This document shows, piece after piece, positions 48,806-56,510 of a stretch of DNA of 64,000 nucleotides. Location: NCBI GenBank assembly GCA_032334055.1, contig JAUOZS010000001.1:4054001-4118000 (forward strand). The letters are read 5' to 3'. Numbering within the stretch: position 1 is the stretch's first letter; each line of letters opens with the position of its first letter. The stretch is from Selenomonadales bacterium 4137-cl. Lineage in GTDB: Bacteria; Bacillota; Negativicutes; Sporomusales; UBA7701. The position numbers were made by a program, and so were the translations under genes. The notes beneath the pieces were generated by a model, which was not told the origin of the DNA, did not search any database, and worked only from the letters and a program-made list of their open reading frames with translations.

Positions 48806-49865
48806 TAAACTGCAGGCGATTGAAGATAGATATGAGGAACTTGAGCAACTAATCAGCGATCCGGCCGTGATGGCCGACATGTCGGTGTGGCAGAAGCACA
48901 CCAAGGCGCATTCCAAGTTGTCCGGCCTGGTGACTGCGTTCCGCGAGTACAAGCAGGCCCTCAAGGGGGCTGACGACGCCCGGGAGATGCTTAAGGACAA
49001 ACTCGACGCCGACTTCCGCGAGCTGGTAGAGGCGGAGCTGGCCGAGCTGACCGGCAAAGCCGAGAAGCTGGCCGATGAACTGCGGGTCATGCTGTTGCCC
49101 CGCGACCCTAACGACGACAAGGATGTTATCATCGAGATTCGCGGCGGGGCGGGGGGCGACGAGGCGGCGTTGTTCGCCGGCGATCTTTTCCGCATGTACA
49201 GCCGTTATGCCGAAGGCCGGGGCTGGAGGACCGAGGTGCTGGACGCCAATCCTACCGACCTCGGCGGTTTCAAGGAAGTCGTTTTTGCCGTTTCGGGCGA
49301 CGGGGCGTACTCTCGCTTCAAGTTCGAGAGCGGCGTGCATCGTGTGCAGCGGGTGCCGGATACCGAGGCCAGCGGCCGCATCCACACCTCGACGGTGACG
49401 GTGGCGGTGCTGCCCGAGGCCGAGGATGTCGACGTCGAGATCAACCAGAACGACCTGCGGATCGACACTTACTGCGCCAGCGGCGCCGGCGGTCAGCACG
49501 TCAACAAGACCGAATCGGCGGTGCGCATCACTCACCTGCCTACCGGCGTGGTGGTGCAGTGCCAGGACGAGAAGTCCCAGCTTAAGAACCGCGACAAGGC
49601 GATGCGGGTGCTTAGGGCCAAACTGCTCGAGCTTGCCCAGGAGTCGCAGCGGGCCGAGGTGGCCGAGACGCGCAAGAGCCAGGTGGGTACAGGCGACCGC
49701 AGCGAGCGTATCCGCACCTACAATTTCCCGCAGGGGCGGGTGACCGATCATCGCATCGGTCTGACGCTCCACAAGCTTGATTTTATTTTGAACGGCGACC
49801 TGGACGAACTGATCGACGCCCTTATCACCGCCGACCAGAGCGAGCGTCTGAAGCAGGTCGATTAG
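48798..49865 (+). CDS. prfA: Peptide chain release factor 1
   Basis: A 355-aa factor that reads UAA and UAG stop codons. The GGQ motif is in CASGAGGQHVNKTESAV near 235, and the anticodon-like region is in the preceding domain (RVPDTEASGRIHTSTVTVAVLPE). Length is normal. Translationally coupled to the DUF1385 gene and followed 3 bp later by prmC, its methyltransferase. Confidence 0.97.
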   Translation: MLDKLQAIEDRYEELEQLISDPAVMADMSVWQKHTKAHSKLSGLVTAFREYKQALKGADDAREMLKDKLDADFRELVEAELAELTGKAEKLADELRVMLLPRDPNDDKDVIIEIRGGAGGDEAALFAGDLFRMYSRYAEGRGWRTEVLDANPTDLGGFKEVVFAVSGDGAYSRFKFESGVHRVQRVPDTEASGRIHTSTVTVAVLPEAEDVDVEINQNDLRIDTYCASGAGGQHVNKTESAVRITHLPTGVVVQCQDEKSQLKNRDKAMRVLRAKLLELAQESQRAEVAETRKSQVGTGDRSERIRTYNFPQGRVTDHRIGLTLHKLDFILNGDLDELIDALITADQSERLKQVD

Positions 49866-49868
49866 ACG

Positions 49869-50732
49869 ATGAGCGAACCGAAATGGACGATAGGCTCGAT
49901 TTTAACATGGACCAAGCAGTACTTTGCCGACAAGGGCGTGGCCAGTCCGCGCCTTGACGCCGAGGTGCTGCTTTCCCACATTCTGGGCACGGACCGCATG
50001 TACCTGTACGTCAATTTCGACCAGCCGCTGGAAGCCGGCGAACTGGCCGCCTTCCGCGAGGCGGTGAAAAAGCGCGCGGCACGCATGCCGGTGGCTTATA
50101 TAACCGGCCGGCGGGAGTTTTTCGGCCTGTCCTTCGCCGTCACGCCTGCGGTGCTCATCCCGCGCCCGGACACCGAGGTGCTGGTGGAGGCGGTTATACG
50201 CCGCTTTCAGGCGACAGACGGCCCGTCGGTGCTGGATATCGGCACCGGCAGCGGAGCGGTAATCGTCAGCCTATTGCACAAGCTGCCGGCGGCGCGTGGG
50301 GTGGCGACCGACGTTTCCGCCGAGGCGCTGGCGGTGGCGGCTGATAACGCCGCTAGGCTGGGGGTGGCCGACCGCCTGGAGTTTTTGCGCGGCGATCTTC
50401 TCGCTCCCGCGGCGGGGCGGGTCTTCGACGCGATCGTCAGCAACCCGCCCTATATTGCCGCCAAGGATATGGCCGCTCTCGAGCCCGAGCTGGGCTACGA
50501 GCCGCGGGGCGCTCTGGCCGGCGGCGCCGACGGGCTGGACTTTTACCGTCGTATGGCCGGTGGGGCGGCGGCGCTTCTCAGGCCGGGAGGCTTCCTGGCC
50601 GTCGAGGTGGGAGCCGGCCAGGCGCGGCAGGTGGCTGCGCTGGCGACTGAAGCCACGGGTCTGGAGGCCGCGGATACGATCAAGGATTATGCCGGTGTGG
50701 AGCGGGTTGTCGTGCTGGAACGGAGGCTGTAA
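49869..50732 (+). CDS. prmC: Release factor glutamine methyltransferase
   Basis: A 287-aa methyltransferase that N5-methylates the Gln of the release-factor GGQ motif. The N-terminal helical domain (1-90) precedes ITGRREFFGLSFAV, PRPDTEVLVE, motif I VLDIGTGSGAVIVSLL and the catalytic SNPPYI near 191. The stop overlaps the next start (TAATG). Confidence 0.95.
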   Translation: MSEPKWTIGSILTWTKQYFADKGVASPRLDAEVLLSHILGTDRMYLYVNFDQPLEAGELAAFREAVKKRAARMPVAYITGRREFFGLSFAVTPAVLIPRPDTEVLVEAVIRRFQATDGPSVLDIGTGSGAVIVSLLHKLPAARGVATDVSAEALAVAADNAARLGVADRLEFLRGDLLAPAAGRVFDAIVSNPPYIAAKDMAALEPELGYEPRGALAGGADGLDFYRRMAGGAAALLRPGGFLAVEVGAGQARQVAALATEATGLEAADTIKDYAGVERVVVLERRL

Positions 50733-51778
50733 TGAATACGAAGCATTATGTTGTCGATAGGGAGAAGCCGGATTTCCGCATCCTCGACCAGGCGGCGGCG
50801 GTGCTGCGCCAGGGAGGGCTGGTGGCCTTCCCGACCGAGACGGTTTACGGGCTGGGAGCGAACGGTCTCGATCCCGGGGCGGTGGCGAGGATTTTCGCCG
50901 CCAAGGGGCGTCCGGCGGATAACCCGCTTATTTTACATATCGCCGACGTCCATGAGGTGAATAAGCTGGCCGCCCGGGTGCCGGCCAACGCCGCCGCGTT
51001 GATGGCGGAGTACTGGCCGGGGCCGCTGACGCTGGTGCTGGCGAGGACGCGCTTGGTGCCGGACGCGGTAACCGGGGGGCTCGATACGGTGGCGATCCGC
51101 CTGCCCGACTCAACGGTGGCCCGGGAACTCATCCGCCTGGCGGGTGTGCCGGTGGCGGCGCCGAGCGCCAACACCTCGGGACGGCCCAGCCCGACGACCG
51201 CCGGCGACGTGCTGGCCGACCTGGCCGGCCGCATCGAGCTGGTGATCGACGCCGGCCCGTGCGGCATCGGCGTGGAGTCGACGGTGGTGGACTGCACTAC
51301 CCCGGTGCCGACGCTGCTCAGGCCGGGGGGCGTGACGCTGGAGATGTTGATCGCAACGCTGGGCGAGGTCGAAGTCGACCCTGCCCTGGGCGGCGAAAAC
51401 ATCGTGCCGCGGGCGCCGGGGATGAAGTATACCCATTATGCCCCGGCGGCGCCGATGACGCTTTACGAAGGCGAGGGCGGGGCGGCCGCGGCGGCGGTCG
51501 CCGGCGAGGCTGCGCGCCTGGAGGCGGCCGGCAGACGGGTCGGGGCGGTGGTTTCGGCGGAAACGGCGCTGCTGCTGCCGCCGACGGTGGTGGCGGCGGT
51601 CTACGGAATCCGGGGCGACCTGGACGCGGCGGCAGCGAATCTGTATACCGCCCTGCGACTGTTCGACGCCGAACCTGTCGATGTCATCCTTGCCGAGAGC
51701 GTGTCCGAGGCGGGGCTCGGTCTGGCGGTGATGAACCGCCTTCGTAAAGCGGCAGGGTATCGGATTGTACACTGCTAA
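50732..51778 (+). CDS. ywlC: Threonylcarbamoyl-AMP synthase, YwlC/Sua5 type
   Basis: A 348-aa enzyme making the threonylcarbamoyl-AMP used for t6A37 in tRNA. The YrdC domain (1-205) has GGLVAFPTETVYGLGAN, KGRPADNPL and PSANTSGRPSPT. A C-terminal Sua5 domain (about 220-348) makes it the long Sua5 form. Coupled to prmC. A stem-loop follows at 51781. Confidence 0.95.
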   Translation: MNTKHYVVDREKPDFRILDQAAAVLRQGGLVAFPTETVYGLGANGLDPGAVARIFAAKGRPADNPLILHIADVHEVNKLAARVPANAAALMAEYWPGPLTLVLARTRLVPDAVTGGLDTVAIRLPDSTVARELIRLAGVPVAAPSANTSGRPSPTTAGDVLADLAGRIELVIDAGPCGIGVESTVVDCTTPVPTLLRPGGVTLEMLIATLGEVEVDPALGGENIVPRAPGMKYTHYAPAAPMTLYEGEGGAAAAAVAGEAARLEAAGRRVGAVVSAETALLLPPTVVAAVYGIRGDLDAAAANLYTALRLFDAEPVDVILAESVSEAGLGLAVMNRLRKAAGYRIVHC

Positions 51779-51780
51779 AG

Positions 51781-51804
51781 GGAAGCGGCTTATAGGCCGT
51801 TTCC
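51781..51804 (+). terminator. Weak stem-loop after ywlC
   Basis: GGAAGCGGC and GCCGTTTCC pair (with one G-T) around a short loop; no T-run follows. Confidence 0.3.
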
Positions 51805-51825
51805 GGCATTCTTGGGGGAAGCATT

Positions 51826-52611
51826 ATGGACGGAATCACCTACTACCGCGACGCCGATGTGCCGTTCTTCGAGCTGAAGGCGGGCAGTACGGACCAACTG
51901 TCGTATAAAAAGCATTATCATGAGGATTTTTCCGTGGGGCTGGTGGAAAAGGGGGCCAGCAGGTTATGGCACGAAGGCCGGCAGGCGGAAGTGCTGCCTG
52001 ACAGCCTCGTGGTCATTCCGCCCGGCGTTTTTCACGCCTGCAACCCCCGTGACCGGGCCCACTGGCAGTTTAAAATGCTGTTCGTCGCTCCTGCGTGGCT
52101 CGACAGCGTAGTTCCCAAAGGGCGGCCGGGGGGAGTGCGCTGCCTGCACGGGCGGGCGTACGAGCGGCTGATGTCACAGGCGGCCTATTGCCTGATGGAC
52201 TCCGGTGCCCCGCTGGCCAAGGAAAGCTGCGTCCTGGCGCTGTTCGCGGCTCTGTGCGGCGCCAGGGACCGCTGGACGGACGGGGGCGGCGGGGAGAGCG
52301 CCGGGCTGCGGCAGGTGCGGGAATATCTCGAAGCGCATTTCCTCGACCGGATCACGCTGGCGTCGCTGGAGGCGGTGTCCGGGCTGAGCAAATACTACAT
52401 AGTTAAGCTGTTCAAGAAGAAGTACGGCGTGCCGCCCCATGTTTACCAGACGATGCTGAGGGTCAACTTCGCCGAGAAGGAGCTGCGCCGGCAGCGGGAT
52501 CTGGCGGCAGTCGCCCAGGACGCCGGCTTTTACGACCAGAGCCACTTTACCAAGACCTTCCGCAGCCATGTGGGCGTGACGCCCGAGGTGTATCAGAGGG
52601 CCCATTCGTAG
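51826..52611 (+). CDS. AraC family transcriptional regulator
   Basis: A 261-aa regulator. An N-terminal cupin-like sensor domain (about 10-90, KKHYHEDFSVGLVEKG, VVIPPGVFHACNP) is followed by two helix-turn-helix motifs (about 165-260, ITLASLEAVSGLSKYYIVKLFKKKYG and the AGFYDQSHFTKTFRSHVGVTPEVY signature). The signal is not known. A GGGGGAAG SD precedes. It may control the next genes. Confidence 0.92.
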   Translation: MDGITYYRDADVPFFELKAGSTDQLSYKKHYHEDFSVGLVEKGASRLWHEGRQAEVLPDSLVVIPPGVFHACNPRDRAHWQFKMLFVAPAWLDSVVPKGRPGGVRCLHGRAYERLMSQAAYCLMDSGAPLAKESCVLALFAALCGARDRWTDGGGGESAGLRQVREYLEAHFLDRITLASLEAVSGLSKYYIVKLFKKKYGVPPHVYQTMLRVNFAEKELRRQRDLAAVAQDAGFYDQSHFTKTFRSHVGVTPEVYQRAHS

Positions 52612-52685
52612 CGGGGACAACTTTTTACAATACACTGCCGCCGTCGCCGTTTATCATGGGAGGAAAACGGCGGGAGGCGAGTGAA

Positions 52686-53093
52686 ATGAAAGTTGTGATG
52701 ATTATCGACAAGGAGCTGCCGGTGGGGCTGATCGCCAATACGGCGGCGGTGCTGGGGGCGAGCTTGGGGAGGATGGTCGACGGTCTGGTAGGCGGGGATC
52801 TGCAAGACGCCGACGGCAACCTCCACCGGGGGATCACGACGATGAACATCCCCATTCTTGGGGGAACGAAAGAGCAGATCAGGTCCATCCGTGCCCGGCT
52901 GTACGATGAAGAGTACGCCGCGGTGGCGACGGTGGATTTCAACGCTATCGCCCAACGGTCGCTGGATTACTGCGACTACGGGCGCTCGCTCGCCAGCGCG
53001 GGTGGCGACGGGCTTTCCTATCTGGGCATCTGTCTGTACGGCCCGCAGAAAAAGGTCAGCAGCCTGACCGGCAGTATCGGGCTGCTGCGCTGA
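52686..53093 (+). CDS. DUF2000 family protein
   Basis: A 135-aa protein of the DUF2000 family, which has a peptidyl-tRNA hydrolase II-like fold. MKVVMIIDKELPVGLIANTAAVLGASLG is the typical start and SYLGICLYGPQKKVSSLTGSI the typical end. Function unknown. ATG 52686 follows GGGAGG. Confidence 0.8.
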   Translation: MKVVMIIDKELPVGLIANTAAVLGASLGRMVDGLVGGDLQDADGNLHRGITTMNIPILGGTKEQIRSIRARLYDEEYAAVATVDFNAIAQRSLDYCDYGRSLASAGGDGLSYLGICLYGPQKKVSSLTGSIGLLR

Positions 53094-53107
53094 CAGGGTG
53101 ATTCGAT

Positions 53108-53707
53108 TTGGAGAAGCCACGGGGTGCGTTCCCGACAATCGAGACCGCGAGACTGACCTTGCGCGAGATCGTAAGCGGTGACGCAGCCTTATTGCACCGC
53201 TATTGGTCGGACGAGGACGTGACCGAGTTCATGGTGCTCGACCGGTTTACGAAGATCGAGGATACGGTGCAGATGATCGTTTTGTTGGCCGGCCTGTTCG
53301 CCGACGGATCGGGCGTCAGATGGGCGGTAGTCCGCAAGGAGGACGGCGCGGTCCTGGGAACCTGCGGGTTTCACAATCTCAAGCCCGAGCACTTTCGGGC
53401 GGAGGTGGGCTACGAGATGGGTAAGGAGTACTGGGGCCGGGGCCTGATGACCGAAGCGCTGACGGCAATCCTCGGCTACGGCATCGAGGCCATGGATTTC
53501 AACCGCGTGGAGGCGTTCGTCAACGCCGGCAACATCCGCTCGCTGCGGATTCTCGAAAAGCTTGGCTTCCGGCTGGACGGGACGCTAAGGGAATACGAGC
53601 GGGCCCGTGGGGTGTTCGTGGACCAGCACTGCCTTTCGCTGCTGCGGAAGGAATGGGTTGTCGGGCAGAGAGCGCGTACGGGAGCGGGGATACTTGCCGA
53701 TGGATAG
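53108..53707 (+). CDS. RimJ/RimL-type GNAT acetyltransferase
   Basis: A 199-aa acetyltransferase. TARLTLREIVSGDAALLHRYWSDEDV is the RimJ/RimL N-terminus; GYEMGKEYWGRGLMTEAL is the acetyl-CoA loop and NAGNIRSLRILEKLGF the final motif. It uses a TTG start at 53108 with AGGGTGA upstream. The stop overlaps the PHP gene. Substrate unknown; ribosomal-protein or antibiotic acetylation are both possible. Confidence 0.87.
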   Translation: MEKPRGAFPTIETARLTLREIVSGDAALLHRYWSDEDVTEFMVLDRFTKIEDTVQMIVLLAGLFADGSGVRWAVVRKEDGAVLGTCGFHNLKPEHFRAEVGYEMGKEYWGRGLMTEALTAILGYGIEAMDFNRVEAFVNAGNIRSLRILEKLGFRLDGTLREYERARGVFVDQHCLSLLRKEWVVGQRARTGAGILADG

Positions 53708-54560
53708 CAGCACCAGGGTCGATTTGCATATTCATACCGTCGCCTCCGATGGGACGTGGACACCGGCCGAAACGGTCGCGGCCGTGCGGGCGGCGGGCAT
53801 CGGCCTGTTTGCCGTCACCGACCATGATTCGGCGGCGAGCGTCGCCCTGACCGCCCGGCTGGCGGCGGAGGCCGGGCTGGGCTTTCTGTCCGGGGTCGAG
53901 ATTTCGGTGACGCTGGCGGGGCACCTCTTCCACGTGCTTGGCTACGGGATCGACCCGGAAGGCCGGTCGCTGCGGCGCATCCTGGACGCCAACACCGCGC
54001 TGATGGAGGAGGTCGATCACGACAGCATCAAGCGGCTGGCCGCCGCCGGCCTACCCATCAGTTACGCCGAGTTTTGCGCCTATGACTACGACCCCGGACG
54101 GGGCGGCTGGAAGTCGCTCTACTATTTGATCGACAAAGGCCTGTGCACCGGTGTGGGCGATTTCTTCGCCGAGTTGTTCAACGCCAAACGGGGCATCGTT
54201 TTTCCCGAATTCTCCCACCCGGCCGAGGCCATCGCCGCTATCAAGGAAGCGGGCGGCGTGCCGATACTCGCTCACCCCGGCAGCGATTTCCACGGCCCCG
54301 CCATCGAAGAGACGCTCGACCTGTTCGCCGCCGAGGCCATCGAGGGAGTGGAGTGTTTCCACCTCTGTCACGACGCCGCCACCACCCGGCGGGCGGTCGA
54401 GTGGTGCGACCTGCACAACCTGCTGATTACCGGCGGTTCGGACTGCCACGGCGGCTTTGTTCCCGCCCGTCGACTGGGGGTGCCGGAGCTTCGCCTCGGG
54501 CAGTTGCGTCTCGGCAAACTGGCGGACAGTCTGACAGGCTTCAGCGAGGGTGGCGGATGA
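53700..54560 (+). CDS. PHP-domain phosphoesterase
   Basis: A 286-aa PHP hydrolase like TrpH/RNase AM. Metal ligands are in DLHIHTVASDGT (His10, His12), FAVTDHDSA, SGVEIS, VPILAHPGSD and TGGSDCHGG. The family removes 5' nucleotides from short RNA or hydrolyses phosphoesters. It overlaps both neighbours by a few bases, so translation is coupled. The start at 53700 is chosen because upstream in-frame sequence lies in the GNAT gene. Confidence 0.88.
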   Translation: MDSSTRVDLHIHTVASDGTWTPAETVAAVRAAGIGLFAVTDHDSAASVALTARLAAEAGLGFLSGVEISVTLAGHLFHVLGYGIDPEGRSLRRILDANTALMEEVDHDSIKRLAAAGLPISYAEFCAYDYDPGRGGWKSLYYLIDKGLCTGVGDFFAELFNAKRGIVFPEFSHPAEAIAAIKEAGGVPILAHPGSDFHGPAIEETLDLFAAEAIEGVECFHLCHDAATTRRAVEWCDLHNLLITGGSDCHGGFVPARRLGVPELRLGQLRLGKLADSLTGFSEGGG

Positions 54561-55204
54561 GCCCGGAAGATCGCTATCCGGCCTGGGAAAAGCAGGGGCA
54601 AGTTTACCGCCTTGGCTGCGGGGCGGAAGATGCGGTTATCCTGCTGCACGAGATATACGGCGTGAACGGCCATATGCTCGATGTTGCCGCCTGGCTGGCG
54701 GCGCGGGGCCTGGACGTGTACTGTCCCGACTTGCTTGGAGTGTCGTACGGTTACGACCGGGAAGAAGCCGCCTACGCGCACTATATGCGGGTGGGGTTCG
54801 CCGCAGCGGCCGCGGAGGCGGGCGCGCTCGCCGGGCTGCTTGCCGGACGGTACCGCAGGATATACCTGGTCGGGTACAGCGCCGGGGCGACGGTGGCCTG
54901 GCTGCTGAGCTGCCGGGAAGGCTTTGCCGGCGCCGTCGGTTACTACGGTTCCCGCATCCGCGATTTTTGCGACCTTACGCCGGCCTGCCCAGTACTGCTG
55001 TTTTTCCCCGCCTGCGGGGAGGCTTTTTCGGTGCCGGCACTGGCGGAAACTCTGGCGGTCAAGGACGGGGTGGAAGTCCATATACTGTCGGGGATGCACG
55101 GCTTTGCCGATCGCCGGTCGTCCCGTTTCGACGCGTCCGCCGCCCGGGCGGCGGATGAACTGACGGCGGCATTTGTTAGCGGGGATGCGCGTGTAGTCCG
55201 ATAA
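54557..55204 (+). CDS. Dienelactone hydrolase family protein
   Basis: A 215-aa alpha/beta hydrolase. AVILLHEIYGVNGHMLDVAAWLAARG is the DLH start and GYSAGATVAWLL the nucleophile elbow (Ser108). FPACGEAF may carry the acid region and GMHGFADR has the catalytic His. Classical dienelactone hydrolases use Cys, so this is an esterase-like relative. Substrate unknown. The ATG overlaps the PHP stop (ATGA). Ends at a strong terminator. Confidence 0.87.
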   Translation: MSPEDRYPAWEKQGQVYRLGCGAEDAVILLHEIYGVNGHMLDVAAWLAARGLDVYCPDLLGVSYGYDREEAAYAHYMRVGFAAAAAEAGALAGLLAGRYRRIYLVGYSAGATVAWLLSCREGFAGAVGYYGSRIRDFCDLTPACPVLLFFPACGEAFSVPALAETLAVKDGVEVHILSGMHGFADRRSSRFDASAARAADELTAAFVSGDARVVR

Positions 55205-55215
55205 GGGCAAGAAAA

Positions 55216-55250
55216 AGCAGCCTGAGTTAGTCAGGCTGCTGGTTTTTTTT
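55216..55250 (+). terminator. Strong terminator after the hydrolase gene
   Basis: AGCAGCCTGA and TCAGGCTGCT (10 bp, GTTAG loop) are followed by GG and eight T residues. Confidence 0.92.
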
Positions 55251-55269
55251 TGCAGGTTTGATCGGATTT

Positions 55270-56385
55270 TCAGGACAGTATTTCCGTCCGGTTGCGACCC
55301 CGTCGCTTCGCGTTGTAAAGAGCTTTGTCGGCCCGTTTGAAGACCTCGTCCACGGATTGGTCCTTCTCCCGCGCCGCGGCGATGCCGCTGCTGATGGTGT
55401 AGGGAAGCTCCTGGTCCTGCCAAACGACGGCTTCGGTGCCGACCCGGAGGCGTTCGGCGACCGCCTCCGCCTGCTCGGCAGGGGTGTCGGGAAGAATCAG
55501 GACGAATTCGTCGCCCCCCAGCCGGCCCCAGATGTCTTCGCGGCGGAGCTGGCGCGCGACGTAGGCGGTGAAGCTCGTGAGGACCAAGTCTCCCGCTTCG
55601 TGTCCGTAGGTGTCGTTCAATTTCTTGAAACGGTCGATATCGATCATCGCGACCGATAGCGGCCGTCGTTCGCGTACAAACCGCTCGTATTCCCGGGCGG
55701 CCAGTTCCATGATTTTCCGGCGGTTTAGCACCCCGGTAAGGTCGTCGGTGGCGGCCAGCCGGCCCAGTTCTTCCTTGACCCGGGTTTCCTCCAGCCTGGC
55801 CTGAAATTCGGTGAGGCGGTGTTTATGCAGCCATGTGGAGAAAATAATGCCAAGGGTGTTGGCCATGGCTAGAGCGACCAGCGATGTGAAGAGGATTTGC
55901 GGGCTGATCGGTTCGGAGACCCACAAATGCAGGAAGAAGTTACCTGCGGACAGGGCCAGGGGCGGGGCGAGGCGGATGGGTAGCCTGGCAGGGAAGACCA
56001 TATAGGCGCTGAAGATGATTAGGATTGTGAGGACGCCGTTGGGGGGGATGTACCGGGCCCAGGCGTAATTGAAGTATAAGACGGCGATGACGGCGAAGAC
56101 GGCCCAACGGAGGAGGATGTTATCATACTCACGGGGTGTGGTGATTTTGGCCAGGGCGGATATGGTGTACAGGGAGAATGCGGCGAAGGCAAGTCTTAAC
56201 GTCAGCAAGACCACTAGTTGCCGGCTGGCGCCGAATAGGAAATAATCGCCGCCGGCGAAAAGGAGGAGGGGAACCAGCCATGCGGCGATGGCGACGCTGG
56301 CCTGGCGGGCGTCGGCCGCCAGGTAATGCTCGCGGTATCCGGCCTCCGGGCCGGCGCTTGTATCTGGGTGTGCGAAGAAACGCAT
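55270..56385 (-). CDS. Membrane diguanylate cyclase (GGDEF)
   Basis: A 371-aa enzyme that makes cyclic di-GMP. About six membrane helices (30-185) form an uncharacterised sensor, a short coiled coil (190-215) follows, then a GGDEF domain with DDLTGVLNRRKI and an intact active site GGDEF at 290-294. An inhibitory site RxxD (Arg281-Asp284) lies five residues before it, so product feedback is expected. No EAL domain. The gene stands alone on the minus strand. Confidence 0.93.
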   Translation of the reverse strand: MRFFAHPDTSAGPEAGYREHYLAADARQASVAIAAWLVPLLLFAGGDYFLFGASRQLVVLLTLRLAFAAFSLYTISALAKITTPREYDNILLRWAVFAVIAVLYFNYAWARYIPPNGVLTILIIFSAYMVFPARLPIRLAPPLALSAGNFFLHLWVSEPISPQILFTSLVALAMANTLGIIFSTWLHKHRLTEFQARLEETRVKEELGRLAATDDLTGVLNRRKIMELAAREYERFVRERRPLSVAMIDIDRFKKLNDTYGHEAGDLVLTSFTAYVARQLRREDIWGRLGGDEFVLILPDTPAEQAEAVAERLRVGTEAVVWQDQELPYTISSGIAAAREKDQSVDEVFKRADKALYNAKRRGRNRTEILS

Positions 56386-56465
56386 TTTTCGTCTCCAGGG
56401 ATCGAAGTATAATAAGTTTCGCTGGACAGGCCTGATAGTCCTTTAGGTAAATAATTCCAAAGTAA

Positions 56466-56496
56466 AAGGCAGCCTAGCTAAATGCCAGGCTGCCTT
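56466..56496 (-). terminator. Terminator of the TRAP transporter operon
   Basis: On the minus strand AAGGCAGCCT and AGGCTGCCTT (10 bp, 11-base loop) are followed by TTTACTTTGG. Confidence 0.75.
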
Positions 56497-56510
56497 GGGA
56501 GTGATGCAAG

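Noticed and set aside
54143..54556. N-terminal extension of the dienelactone hydrolase
   Set aside because: The extra codons lie inside the PHP gene in another frame; the ATG at 54557 gives the normal family N-terminus.
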